Shown in pieces: positions 51,660 to 64,000 of a stretch of DNA of 64,000 nucleotides. The first letter of the stretch is position 1; each line of letters begins with the position of its first letter. This DNA is from Chrysophaeum taylorii (taxonomy: Eukaryota; Sar; Pelagophyceae; Pelagomonadales; Pelagomonadaceae): assembly GCA_029834535.1 (NCBI GenBank), contig JAQMWT010000390.1:124001-188000 (forward strand), written 5' to 3'. A program made the translations under genes and the position numbers. Below the pieces are notes generated by a model. That model did not search any database and was not told where the DNA came from. It saw nothing but the letters and a program-made list of their open reading frames with translations.

Positions 51660-51973
51660 CCGACGTTGGATCCTGCTCGCCTCCCGGGCTGGCCGGTTAG
51701 CACCCGGAAAGTCCGCGCTGGAATGGGGTTCGCTCGGTTGGGCAGAACGCGACGGACAGGTCGATTGTTCGTGGACCAACACGTCCGCGACCTGCGACGC
51801 TTTTGCACGACCTCGCACAAGACCGCGCGCAGTGGCGGTCCACCATCAACAAGTCCGTCCTCGTCCCTCTGCCCCAACTGCGTGAATTTTCTCTGTGATT
51901 CCGTACCGGCTCCTGCCGGTCCGGCCTGACTCCCATGCTCGGGAGAGGTCTCAAGTTAGTTAGTTAGTTAGTT
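51660..51973. mobile_element. Diverged inverted relative of the same element (copy C)
   Basis: Read on the minus strand it begins CTAACTAACTAACTTGAGAC and runs through CTCTCCCGAGCATGGGAG and GGCCAGCCCGGGAGGCGA, matching copy B in order but with many differences in the middle. With copy B it makes a 670-bp foldback with a loop of about 66 nt. Confidence 0.6.
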
Positions 51974-51974
51974 G

Positions 51975-54900
51975 GATCCAGGATGCCGAAATTCATAATG
52001 TTGCGCTTTCTGCTTCATCGGGATACGGAAAAAGTGATTTGAAGGTCACGCTCGAATATGTAATTAAGTATCCGATGTCAATTTTCGCAGAGAGTAATCT
52101 AAAGCAACTCTGGCGGATTGATGTAAAATCTTAAGCAAATTCCCTTGACACCCGAAGCTCATAATATTTATGTCGGTGATCACGTGGTCATTTTCCTTCT
52201 CCTTCTTGGGGAATTAAGCCAGCACACTCGCAACACACCCATTTTCGAAGAATTCGCACTATCGCGTGTGATGCTGTCGGTCCCCTATTACAGCAGCCCT
52301 CGAGAGTGCCCGATTCGTAATTCGGCTGGTAGGTCGGCAGCACATCAATTAAGCCAGGATTCGGGTTAGACCTGAGATTCTCGCGAAAGACGAGATGCAA
52401 TTCTCTGAAGAGTATTCAACTACCACAGTCCCTCACATCCAGTGTGCTGTCGTGCAACGCCGCGATGACCCGCATGAAAGACGCCCGGAGTGCAATCGAC
52501 GACGCATCGGGGTAGCCCGTCGAGTTTCCACAGCAGTCTACATCGGCAGAAGCGAAGTTTGGTGTAGCTGCAAGCTCCCGAGCTGTCGCAGCTTGCATTT
52601 CACCCTTAATCCAGCTCGCACTGCGGTCCGCCGTTCGCAGGCGGACTGAGCTGCGGATCCGCGCCGTCGCATGACAGCGAATCTTCAAAAAATAGCCCCT
52701 GAATGCGGGTAGTCCGCGGCTTCGTTAAGCTCGGTGACTGACGATCTAGGCGTTCCATGGATGGTCTCGAGGTATGATCTGTATATGATGCCTATTGCAC
52801 GCAGTTCTGCCAGGTAAGATGCTCTAACTGCCAAGTCTTTGAAAGGCCCTTCCCTCATCCAATAAGAACACCCGTGATGGATCTAGACCTCAGATTGGCG
52901 CGCCACCAGTGGCGCTGTAGAAGTGCTCACCGATGCTACTAGCGCCAAAGCGGCTAACCAGTAGCCGTCCGTCATAGACTGGGTCGTGTCGACGGGTCAG
53001 ATACCCAATGAATGTAGCATCGAATGGATAAACTCTCAGTACGGAGTGGGATCAGGACAAGAACCGCTCTGATGCATCGATGTGAGCCGGTCGGCGCAGG
53101 CTCCAGCTTAAGACCACGCGTTGATGGACGTCGAGGGAGTGCTTGTGAAAATTTCCTCGGAAAAGACGGAGATTCACATAGATCGTGCCTCACAAGGTAA
53201 GCTGTCTAGACACTCGGAGCTTGCTATTATATACTGCTGTAGGCTCTGAAACGCCGATTTGAGGTGCGTGTCTGCATGCTAGTTCACATCGAGGCATAAA
53301 CGAGGGTCGACCTTGCGCTTCTCTCGGGTGAAAGAGGAGCCCTTCGTTTGTCGTGTTTATTGTCGAAAGCTAGTGAGCATTCTCGGTAAGCTACTCCAGA
53401 AAATTTGGTCCCGGCAGATCATTGACGTCGGCAGTGGGCCGTCGCCGTTGCGACTCCGCGAGCGCACGCATTTTCTATCCTGGCGTGGCGAGATCCAAGC
53501 ATGTCATGGGCGCGTTGGTCATCCACCGGATGTGCTCGTGCATTGTGTTGACCATGACATAGATGTCGAAGTTGCCGAAGGCCGAAATTGAAGAGCTTGC
53601 TTACTCGCCTAGGCATCATCGATGGCCTCGCGCGGGAAGCCCGCAACAACAAACAAATGCGACATATTAGCTGACTTGGCAATCTTGCCGATGTAGAATT
53701 CGTGAATTCAGCAGGTTCTTGAGGTTGTCGGCCCTTCGTTGGTGCTTTTCTAGCGACCTCGGCACGTCAGCCACGAAAAACGCCGTCTTCGTCGCCACTT
53801 TCCCTTTCGGCGGAGGTGGGTCGTTGTGGCGCTAACCATTAGCCGGCCTTTCGTATTTCTCCTAGAGGTCGGACACTATTGCTTAAGGAAAGGTGTTGAC
53901 GCGCCTTGTTGAGCTCGGTCCCTCGTCCAGCGCGAGAATAACCAAGGTGCTCATCTCGGCATTTAAGTGCGCCCTCGTCTGATGTCAATGCTACTATCGC
54001 CAACATTATTGTCGTGCCTTCCTTATCCGCGTCTGATAGATGAGAGAGGGGCCGCCTAGTGGATCACTGCGAATAGAATCTACTTGCCCCCCCCCCGTAA
54101 TCAAAGTGGCGTGGGCTGCTTGGAATAATCAAGAGGATCCGTCGCTACTTAGGATACAGGGGGGGTAGTACGTGGTACACACCGTGCTCACTCGGTCGAC
54201 ATGGCTTTCTGACAGCGAGCAGACATCCACTTTCTTACACAATGATATTCACCAACGGGCGTGACTACCGGCGCCGTAGAGCCGGATAGTGGGGCTGCAA
54301 CGGTGCAAGAGAAACTTAGCCTCGACTTACCCTGATGCGGCTTCGGTCCTCGTCTGCTCGAGGATGCCGGACAGGGGGCGGGGCTTGTCTCTCGCCGCCA
54401 CATACTACCAACCCGACGCCATGTCTTGAGGCCGAAAGATGACGATTGTTTTTTGATTAGGCTGATTAATTAATAACTCGCCCGGACCAAATCATTGAGG
54501 CCAGTTTGGGAGGTCTGGCGTCATTCTGCAACTGTCGTTTAGCACCATCTCCTCGTGTCTTTGTTCATCACCACGCCTGCCGCTTCTTTCTCTTCTTCTT
54601 GTCTTCCCCCTTGCCCTCGTTTTGAGCTCCTTGCGTCCCTCCTTCTTCCAACCTTGCTTCCTTCTTCCAACCTTTGCGTTCTTGCTTCCTCCTTATTTCC
54701 TTCTGCGCTCATCTCCTTTGTATTCTTGCTGCTGCTTCCTAACTTGCTTTTTCACTGCGCTCATCCATTCTGGCTCTTTGGGCCTACCATTCTCCCGTCT
54801 GCAAATCCAGCCATATGCTGCAAATGCCAAATGGATCACCTCTATTGCCACGGACCGCATACGTTTTTGGTGGGTCAAGGGCACCATCGTATGGGCCAGC

Positions 54901-55425
54901 GCAAGTGACGTGCAACTTACTGGGGATGGTCGCTCCCTTGCCCCGCTGCTCCGTCTGATCGAACTGTTGTCGATCTTACGCTCGCTGTTGGTTGGCCGGC
55001 CCCTGATATTATCAAGCTGCAGCGGGTGTGCCACGAGAGCCATGTCTGGTGGTCCACCTCCATTCTCGCTGCGGACGGATATACCTTCAATGACGCATGT
55101 ACTCATCCTTCATCGGTGGACCGTGCTTGGCTCGTCGCACGCAGACATTACTCCACAGTGTTTAAATGTCGACTGCGAAGAGGGGGGGGTGTGTGGGGAG
55201 CATGAAGGATGGGGGCGGGTTTGTGGGGTAGGAGGGAACTCCACAGTGGGGTAAGTGTCAAAGAATTGAGGGTAAGACTAGGTAATCATCGTATGTGGAG
55301 CAGAAGTCACTGCTAACAAGGGTAACAAATGGGTTGTCAAAGACATCGATTACCCCTTGCTGGTACGACGAGGACATTTAAGACGAGTCAACCTTTATCC
55401 TTTCTATAAGTTTGCGGCGCGCTTG
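51975..55425. other. Anonymous DNA interrupting the histone group
   Basis: About 3.4 kb without a recognisable gene. Features seen: a C10 run near 54087, a pyrimidine-rich stretch 54540-54780 and a G-rich stretch 55180-55250. It looks like decayed insertions. Confidence 0.45.
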
Positions 55426-55452
55426 GTTCGCAATCACGCGCGAGATCGCGCA
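55426..55452 (+). promoter_or_regulatory. H2A/H2B-type promoter element
   Basis: GGTTCGCAATCACGCGCGAG followed by ATCGCGC, about 190-215 nt before H2A copy 3; the least conserved of the four. Confidence 0.55.
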
Positions 55453-55642
55453 ACGGGTTTAGGCAATCCAAACTGCCACCAGGATCATATTAAAGTCGAT
55501 CGACAAAGAGGTGCGTCGTCGTCGTGCAAAGTGTGACAAAGTCATCGTGTTTTATTCATCGTCCTTCGAGTGTGTGTCGCTTACTGTGCATTGGTTCAAC
55601 GTTTATCTTTTCCTCGCAGCAAAAGAACGAGCAGAAATAATC

Positions 55643-56047
55643 ATGTCGGGCAAAGGTAAGGGCGGACGCGGCAAGGGCAAGACCGGCACGGGCACCGGCA
55701 AGTCGACCACAAAGTCTACCAAGGCCGGGCTTCAGTTTCCCGTGGGTCGTGTCGGTCGCTATCTCAAGCAAGGAAAGTACGCGACGCGCATCGGCGCCGG
55801 CGCGCCGGTCTACCTCGCCGCCGTCCTCGAGTACCTCTGTGCCGAGATCCTCGAGCTCGCGGGCAACGCGGCGCGCGACAACAAGAAGTCTCGCATCATC
55901 CCGCGACACCTCCAGCTCGCCGTGCGCAATGACGAGGAACTCAACAAGCTCCTCGGCGGCGTGACGATCGCCTCGGGCGGTGTCCTCCCCAACATCCACG
56001 CCGTTCTCCTCCCAAAAAAATCCAAGTCCAAGGCCACCTCCTCTTAA
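55643..56047 (+). CDS. Histone H2A (copy 3)
   Basis: 134 residues, protein identical to copy 1. Start at the Met before SGKGKGG. The leader with CTCGCAG and GAACGAGCAGAAATAATC is nearly the same as in copy 2. Confidence 0.97.
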   Translation: MSGKGKGGRGKGKTGTGTGKSTTKSTKAGLQFPVGRVGRYLKQGKYATRIGAGAPVYLAAVLEYLCAEILELAGNAARDNKKSRIIPRHLQLAVRNDEELNKLLGGVTIASGGVLPNIHAVLLPKKSKSKATSS

Positions 56048-56072
56048 GCACGCGCGCTCCACAACACACACT

Positions 56073-56088
56073 GGTGTTTCTTAACACC
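56073..56088 (+). promoter_or_regulatory. Histone 3' stem-loop, H2A copy 3
   Basis: GGTGTT-TCTT-AACACC followed by ACCC, 25 nt past the stop. Confidence 0.85.
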
Positions 56089-56739
56089 ACCCTCCCAGAG
56101 AGAAGTATTATAAAAGCAGCGCGTTTGCGTCGCTCGATGGACAATGTGCAGGCGCGTTCGCGAGGGAGTGTGTGTTACAAACAACTGATGCTTCCGTACC
56201 ACACGCTCGGGTAGCTAGCTGGCGAGCAGCATCACTATCCGCCGCAGTATGTCGCACGTTACTTCGCGCTGGGGGGACCGAGTGCCGCAAATAACCGAAT
56301 GCGGAAGGGGGGAGTGCTGTCGGGGAGAGAGGGCATCGGAGGCGGCAACAGTAACGAGAACCCCGAGAGAGCCTAGGTGGAATCGCCGCTGTGTTGGTTA
56401 AGCGGTGCGGCGAAGAGAGGAGAGGGCCAGCGCGCGAAAAAAAGGTGTACCAAACGGACGTAAAAAATTAACGAAGCGTGACGTCTTGCTGCCTCTTCGG
56501 AAGGTGGCAAAATGGCCGAGGGCGCGGCGAGCCGGTCCAAGGCAGTTGGGACACCCCATTTTCGCGGTGGCCTCGGCGAGGTTGGCGCAGCCGCTGTCGA
56601 CCCACGTCAGCTCGGCGACCCACGTCGCGCAGCCCGTGGCACGCCTTGTCGAGCGTCGCGCGCGGCACTTGGCCACGTGGCGGGTAAGTGTCGGAGTGTG
56701 TCAGAGTGAGTCAGAGTGCGAGTCACTCGGAGTCAGACA
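56089..56739. other. Intergenic, short direct repeats
   Basis: GTCAGAGTGAGTCAGAGTGC-type repeats lie at about 56690-56735, just before the next gene. A minus-strand 92-codon frame (56676-56398) has a CPNC pair but no other support. Confidence 0.4.
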
Positions 56740-57672
56740 ATGATGCTCGTGGTGTGGTTCACGTTCACCGTGGTGCATGCGTGGTTCCGCGACGTTCCAG
56801 TGCGGCGGCCCGTCAGAACAAGAGTGAGGCCCATCACAGTCGTGGACGAGGACGTGGAAGCGACGCGCGCGCTCATCGCGAGGAGCGTCAGGGACTGGCT
56901 CGACGACGAATGGATTGAGCAGGAATGCCACGAGCGGATTGGGGCGCGCGCTTCCGAGGCGTACGTCGCGGCGGTGCGCGATGGTGCGACCGACCTGGGG
57001 GACGTGCTGGTGCGGCTAGGCAGCGCCTTGGGCGGCGACGGCGTGACGGCGGCGTCGACGGTGTCGGACTTCAAAGACGCGTTCGTGGGACCCTGGGACG
57101 TCGCGAATTTCGTCTCTGATATGCTCGCGGAGCGAGCTACGGGCGAGACGTGTCTTTGTAGCGAGGCCCAGCGCCTGCGCGAGGAGGCGGCGGTCCTCGA
57201 AGCACAGCTCGAACGGCCGAAACCTACGGGAAACGTCGCGCTCCCGGAGTCGCGATGGCGCTTCTCCTGTTCGCTCCCAGGGACCAGGCGATTTGCGCTC
57301 GACCTCGAACTCCAGCGCGGCAACCAGCCGGGCGACGGAGACGACATCGGTGACGTCAAAATACTCGCCGACCCCTCGAGGAAGGTCCAGGCGGCCTACG
57401 CCTGGAATGCCGAGACCGATCAAGGGGGTCGCTACTTCCGCCTTGCCCTCAAGCCCGTCGACGGCCTCCTCAAAAAAGACGACGGCGACACGCTCTACCT
57501 CAACGCGCGTATCAAGAGATCAGTTTCGGGCTTCCTCGAGTTCGCGGAAGGCACGCTCACCGTCAAGAGAGCCGAACCCGCGACTTTTCTCTTTATTCAA
57601 TACCCCTCCCTCATCGCCCAACTTACCGTCGTCGGCGACTTCACGGCCACGCCCCTACCTTCCGAGACGTGA
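56740..57672 (+). CDS. Predicted plastid-targeted protein, unknown
   Basis: 310 residues from the first ATG (56740). A signal peptide (MMLVVWFTFTVVHA) is followed by WF and an Arg-rich, acid-free stretch (RDVPVRRPVRTRVRP), the pattern of bipartite plastid targeting in red-lineage algae, where an aromatic residue follows the signal cleavage site. The N-terminal half is helical, with a coiled coil near 145-165 (SEAQRLREEAAVLEAQLERP). The C-terminal half is beta-rich (about 170-300) and may be a barrel or sandwich fold. No named domain recognised. Its 3' end faces H4 copy 3, 140 bp away. Confidence 0.7.
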   Translation: MMLVVWFTFTVVHAWFRDVPVRRPVRTRVRPITVVDEDVEATRALIARSVRDWLDDEWIEQECHERIGARASEAYVAAVRDGATDLGDVLVRLGSALGGDGVTAASTVSDFKDAFVGPWDVANFVSDMLAERATGETCLCSEAQRLREEAAVLEAQLERPKPTGNVALPESRWRFSCSLPGTRRFALDLELQRGNQPGDGDDIGDVKILADPSRKVQAAYAWNAETDQGGRYFRLALKPVDGLLKKDDGDTLYLNARIKRSVSGFLEFAEGTLTVKRAEPATFLFIQYPSLIAQLTVVGDFTATPLPSET

Positions 57673-57812
57673 TAATACTTCGATTTCTTCTTATTACATA
57701 AAGCTAATAATTATGCGTGATGAAGGGGGTGTTGTCCCCGCAGTAAACAAAGTTTGTTGTTGTATTATTATTATCCGGGCGCCGCGTGACGTTGCCGCTT
57801 TGTTGCCGCTTT

Positions 57813-58828
<1,016 letters not shown>

Positions 58829-58880
58829 GGCACCCAAGTACCTTCCCGACAAGCGGGGACAACAACAAAAACCATCCACT

Positions 58881-58896
58881 GGTGTTTTTCAACACC
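58881..58896 (+). promoter_or_regulatory. Histone 3' stem-loop, H3 copy 3
   Basis: GGTGTT-TTTC-AACACC followed by ACCC, 52 nt past the stop. Confidence 0.85.
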
Positions 58897-59364
58897 ACCC
58901 ATATCGACGGAATGTCTGTTCGATTTCCGAAAGGAATCGCGAATTGCTTGGTAAGCCTTGATAACCTAATAATTACGCGGGGAAAGGTGAGTGTCCGCGT
59001 CGCATGGCTAACGGCGTCATCTCGCTCTCGATGCTCCTGTCAGCATCCCTCGGCCCTGCGACTCTGATCCCACGCGCCACGGCGCTGGGATTAGCCTACG
59101 TGGGCTGGCGGCCTATGGATGGTTAGAAAGGTGAATGTGACGAAAGGTGATGAGCATGGGTGCCTTCGTTGGAACTGGGATATAAGACGTGATGGAAAGC
59201 GACATTGAAAATCTGATAGCAATCTGCACCCGTAAAAAACACTATATACGCCAACACCAGCTTCCTTCCTTTTTTGAAAGAGAAGATAACGGGATTCGAG
59301 ATTTTTTCGAGTCCAGCCTAACTAAGTCTGTACACTATAAGGCCCGTATCTGGCAACAGAGGGT
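58897..59364. other. Intergenic between convergent H3 and H2B
   Basis: No gene or element recognised. Confidence 0.5.
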
Positions 59365-59380
59365 GGTGTTCGAAAACACC
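59365..59380 (-). promoter_or_regulatory. Histone 3' stem-loop, H2B copy 2
   Basis: Minus strand GGTGTT-TTCG-AACACC followed by ACCC, 41 nt past the stop. Confidence 0.85.
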
Positions 59381-59421
59381 GTGGTTGTTGTTGTTGTGTC
59401 AGGGCGACACTAGGGCGTCGT

Positions 59422-59775
59422 TTATGACGAGGAGGTGAACTTGGTGACGGCCTTCGTGCCCTCGGAGACGGCGTGCTTCGAGAGCTCGCCCGGAAGCATG
59501 AGGCGGACGGCCGTCTGGATCTCGCGCGACGAGAGTGTCTGCTTCTTCGAGTACCTCGAGAGTTTGGAGGCTTCGAGGGCGATGCGCTCGAAGATGTCGT
59601 TGATGAACGAGTTCATGATCGACATACCCTTCTTCGAGATGCCCGTGTCGGGGTGAACTTGCTTGAGCACGCGGTAGATGTAGGTCGAGTACGTCTCGAC
59701 GCGCGCCTTCTTCTTCTTGCCCTCGGCAGCCTTCTTCGGGGCCTTGGCGGATTTCTTCGACGGAGTCTTGGCCAT
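59422..59775 (-). CDS. Histone H2B (copy 2)
   Basis: 117 residues, same protein as copy 1. The open frame continues upstream across the promoter, but the Met before AKTPSKKS is the start. It is divergent from H4 copy 4, an unusual H2B/H4 pairing, with 304 bp between start codons. Confidence 0.97.
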   Translation of the reverse strand: MAKTPSKKSAKAPKKAAEGKKKKARVETYSTYIYRVLKQVHPDTGISKKGMSIMNSFINDIFERIALEASKLSRYSKKQTLSSREIQTAVRLMLPGELSKHAVSEGTKAVTKFTSSS

Positions 59776-60391
<616 letters not shown>

Positions 60392-60462
60392 GCGACGTCA
60401 CGTCGGCACCACCAAGAATTTTCGAGGCCCCTTGGCCTCGACCACCCACCCACCCACCCACC

Positions 60463-60478
60463 GGTGTTTTCGAACACC
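60463..60478 (+). promoter_or_regulatory. Histone 3' stem-loop, H4 copy 4
   Basis: GGTGTT-TTCG-AACACC followed by ACCC, 72 nt past the stop, after a CCCACC run. Confidence 0.85.
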
Positions 60479-62916
60479 ACCCTCATTTTCGAATCTTTGG
60501 GGAGCACGAGTTTTTCTTGTGGATCGCCTGGCTGTCTGTACAGTGTGTCTGGCGGCCTCCTTTCTATGTCGCTGCTGCTCACGTCTTCTTGTGATAGATA
60601 TAATTTGATAATGCGACTCGGGTTGAGTATTCACTTTTCACTTTTCTACGTTAGTCATATTCCCCTTCTTATTATAATTTTAACTCCCAGGCCAAGAAAA
60701 ATCCGAGAAGAGAAGGTAGGCGGCGAGCTTGGTTTCAGGTACGTCTCGAGTAGTAAGCGTTTTCCCAGTAAAGAGAGGACGTTCGAGAAACCAGCTCATG
60801 CGAGTCCTTCCAGAATCTAGCTCCCCTTGCGAGGCCGTCCAAGAACCAGCTTGAGAGGCATTCCATGACCAAGCGCAGTCTTTGACAGGCCCACGGCACC
60901 CGTCCCGACGCCCATCCCGGTGGGTGAAGACGCACTACCGTATATCGCGAACGAAACATCCGCCGATGATGCGAGCCATCGCTTGCACATTCTGCAACAT
61001 GCCGGATGTCGCTCGAGGAGCCCGGTCATCTCGGCAAACTCGCTCGCGAGGGTGACGCTCTCGCATAAACGTAGGTATAGGCTCATACCCCTGATCACCG
61101 CGGGGAGCGCATCGGCGTAGCTTGGTGAGGCCCGAGGTGTGCCTGTTCGGCGACGCAATGTTGGACTTTCACTGACCTCCCAGAAGAAAAAGAAAAGAGG
61201 AGGGCGTTCACTTCTTCGACAACCGAGGATCCATCTGGTCACATCGTCGTGTGGATGATGAAATGCTTGTACTGCAGATTTGCGGGGAACTTCAGAACGT
61301 CGGTGAGCTACCACAAACCTTTGCTTCAGCCAGCTGGCTGGAAGTGTTGGCAACGATTACGGTTGTTTCTAGCCATCGCGCTTCGTATGTCCCGAAGCTC
61401 GAGTTGACTGTGGGGTACCCACTCGGCAACATTCCGTGTCGTTTGATCGGGCCGGGGGAATGGGGTATTTTTTTGAAGACGAAACGCATACGCTTACTGT
61501 GACATGCAGCTCGTGTCTCACCGCCATACTATCGGAGTCTAAAACGCACCGAGAAAGTGCTTTCAAATCCACCCGGATACGAGCGATAAACAAACATGGC
61601 GACGCGTATGACGTCCACGTAGTCGGCAAGGAAGCGGGGTTCTCTACCGCTCAATGCGACTTATCTTGAAGCTTCAGTACTCGCATTTCATGACAACGCG
61701 CATCCCCGTCGACAACGATGACGTATACCATCGTCACCCTCGTGCTAGCGAAACGTTATGAATACCATTTTTTTGTCGCGATCAGCGAGATTTGACAGCC
61801 CGCTTTTAGAACGCCACAGATTACGGATGGACGCTAAGATGGATCATCATTGGGGTCATATACTACTACTTTCGCCTGCGGGCAAATATCACATACTTCG
61901 GGGCGTCCGCGCGTACGGTGATTCGACGACACCAGGTGGCTCTGAGGCGTAGTAATATGGGCGAGGTCATCAACACCATTGCTACTACGCAAAAAAGATG
62001 CGGTCTAACCACACACAACAGGGCGACGTAGAGCCGGCACGGGTACGTTGTGACGCGAGTCGGCGATCGCTTTGTGATAAACCACCAGGTCTCCGAATTG
62101 CAAGGGAAGTATGCTCCTCGAGAAGAAGACGCGCCTGCCTGCAGCATGTTCGTCATGATGTGGGCTCTTAGAGATAAAAGCAACCAGAACAGCGCGATGG
62201 ACCATACGCGGCTTTCGAGGGGTGGCCCGGTGCAGCCTTTTTGCCACGGGCCGTGCTTTGTCCGGGAGTTCATGTCCAACAAGACGAGGTCCCGGTAGGA
62301 GGACATCATCAATAAGAGCGACCGTACCCCATTTATCCTCGCGCACCATCAAGTGACCGACGCAGCCCCTTGTTGACTCCAAGACGTCAAATTCGAGAGT
62401 ATGTGCCCCGCCGCTGTCAGGACGCCACACGGGTGTGTGTGTTGCCGATCTGGGGTGACAGCAGGGAACGAAAAACTACGCGGCATATCCAATGGCTCAG
62501 ACATCTACGTATATCGGGACGCTTGAAAATTACTACGTCGTCAAAGTGGGTAATAAGTAGATCATCGGATGCGCCCAGGTACAGCCAGCTACGATCTTCA
62601 GATCTATGCAAACATCCACGTACGCACATTCGAAATTTGCACATGATTTACGAACGACCGACCTCCTGCCCGGAAGTCTCTTATTTGGTGCGGGGGGGGA
62701 TCGCGCGCGCATCCGTCGATTGGTGGCAGGCAAGCTTGCGGCATCATCGAGGAGAAATTCGAGCCGACAACAATAACTCTGTAGCTACGTCGAATTTATG
62801 GGCATAGAACCACCACCTCGTGCGGCAAACAGACGAGGTGGCCGCCAACATGAAGGCGACGATGTCGGACAGCAACGCAGCGACAGAAATGAACCGATAG
62901 GAAGTAGACGAGATAT
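60479..62916. other. Anonymous DNA
   Basis: About 2.4 kb with no recognised gene. Minus-strand frames at 61353-60817 (178 codons) and 62430-62005 (141 codons) have some protein-like segments, such as LYLRLCESVTLASEFAEMTG and LPLQFGDLVVYHKAIADS, and could be remnants. No family identified. Confidence 0.4.
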
Positions 62917-63306
62917 CTAGAAGTTGTAGATGTCGTCGTCGTCGTCTTCTTGGGGACCTTCAGGTGGTCCTGCGGGACTGATAACGTCGCTCGTCGATGC
63001 CTGATGGATAGCCTTGAGGCTCGTTTTGAGGTGCCAATTGGTGATTTTTGCCTTGAGGTCGGCGTCTAAAGCGAGTTCGTTTGCCACGAGGGGCTGGCCG
63101 GTGAGCGGGCAGATAGACCCGTTCCTGGCGAACCAAGCATGGATGATTTTGGCTTCGAAGACATGGCCGTAAGGCGAGCGGAGAGGCTCGGTGAGGCGGC
63201 GTTTGCTTATCTCGCAGAGGAACTCGGGGGGAACGTCTTCGTCCTGGCTGGGCTTCTCGCGGGGGCGGCGGATCGGCGTACGGTCGTCTATTTTGTCGTC
63301 GTCGTT

Positions 63307-63344
<38 letters not shown>

Positions 63345-64000
63345 GCGGTTTGCGTCCCAGCGCCGGGAGATCGCCGAGTCGCGCGCCGCGGTGCAGGTAC
63401 TCCTTGGCCTCGGCGACCGCCGGGGGCGCGGTGACCGACTCCTCCCTGACGCCGCCGCCGCCTTCATCATCATCGTCTCGGGGACCGGCGAGTTCTGCGA
63501 TGACTTCTCGCATCGCCCGTGCCCCGGCGACGTGCCAAGGGAGCGCGCCGTGGATATCGCGCTTGGTCGCGTCGGCCCCGTAGACCAGCAACAACCTGGC
63601 GAGCTCGAGGTGGTTGTGGAACGCCGCCTCGTGGAGCGGCGTCCAGCCGACGACGTTGGCGAGATCCTTCGGAGCTCCAGCGTCGAGGAGCGCGCGTGCT
63701 ATGTCCTTGAAGCCGCACCGCGCGGCCTCGCCGAGACAACTCTGTGGGGGTGGGCGCGTGAAGGGACCCTGCCGCGCGAGGTCGGCGTCGGGAACGTGCG
63801 CGAGATGGGAGGAGGGCACTCGAGCGAGGACTCGAACGGCGATGTTGCCAAAACCTCGATGACACGCCTCCAACAGCGGCGTCCACTGCATCGAGTTCTG
63901 GGCCGTAGGGTCGGCGCCCGCCTCGAGGAGCGCGAGGGCGACGGGCTCGAGCCCGTACGCGCAGGCCATGTGAAGCGCGGTCCATCCCTTGTTGTGCGCT
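62917..64000 (-). CDS. Ankyrin-repeat U-box protein (N-terminus outside window)
   Basis: A frame open to the window edge; the visible part is about 360 residues. Ankyrin repeats: GWTALHMACAYGLEPVALAL at the edge, WTPLLEACHRGFGNIAVRVL, then GWTPLHEAAFHNHLELARLL and RDIHGALPWHVAG. After a Gln run encoded by (TTG)n at about 63306-63345 comes a U-box (about 94 to 20 residues before the end): PPEFLCEISKRRLTEPLRSP, GHVFEAKIIHAWF, CPLTGQPL. This combination marks an E3 ubiquitin ligase in which ankyrins choose substrates. The tail is acidic. The internal Met at 63969 is not taken as the start because ankyrin sequence continues beyond it. Confidence 0.85.

Overview
The window reads as nuclear DNA of a photosynthetic protist, most likely an ochrophyte (stramenopile) alga of the pelagophyte kind; a haptophyte cannot be excluded from sequence alone. 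The reasons are GC-rich, intron-poor genes, core histone genes, a three-helix light-harvesting protein of the red-lineage RedCAP type, an OPR-like/RAP organelle RNA-binding protein, a complex I accessory subunit, a HEATR5/Laa1/SWEETIE trafficking protein and a GH79 heparanase-like enzyme.

Layout. 1-3.0 kb: first histone group (H2A, then a divergent H3/H4 pair). 3.4-17.6 kb: gene-dense stretch (DUF1769-DUF547 protein, Pif1 helicase remnant, NDUFB8-like protein, RedCAP-like protein, RAP protein, HEATR5). 17.7-24.2 kb: decayed DNA with a short mobile element, an unidentified broken gene and a broken exonuclease/Ycf45-type ATPase gene. 24.3-25.4 kb: TMEM65-ACT fusion. 25.99-37.40 kb: a complete 11.4-kb Ty1/copia retrotransposon in minus orientation. 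37.4-46 kb: a small TIR element, a membrane protein, the GH79 gene and anonymous DNA. 46.0-60.5 kb: second histone group (H1, 2 H2A, 2 H2B, 3 H4, 2 H3), broken up by about 5 kb of anonymous DNA with a foldback-like element and by one plastid-type gene. 60.5-62.9 kb: nothing recognised. 62.9-64 kb: an ankyrin/U-box gene running off the window.

The main discovery is the retrotransposon. It has 318/314-bp LTRs bounded by TGCAGAG/CTCTGCA, a 5-bp target duplication (ACCAA), a primer site matching the anticodon arm of initiator tRNA-Met as in Drosophila copia, and a purine tract. Between Gag and integrase it carries a domain with the ordered motifs of a C5-cytosine DNA methyltransferase (I, IV, VI, VIII, IX, X), split by one frame change. 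Five copies of a heptapeptide T[E/A]xSLNY lie almost exactly at the borders of the predicted products (Gag | methyltransferase | integrase | RT-RNase H | unknown | unknown), four of them in one common frame. They look like polyprotein cleavage sites. The element also codes for about 500 residues beyond RNase H. Several frame breaks suggest this copy is decaying.

The histone genes share a regulatory design. Twelve of thirteen carry a 3' stem-loop (stem GGTGTT/AACACC, 4-nt loop; 5-bp stem in H1), and their promoters share AGATCGCG-containing elements in gene-class-specific forms. One H4 copy lacks the stem-loop.
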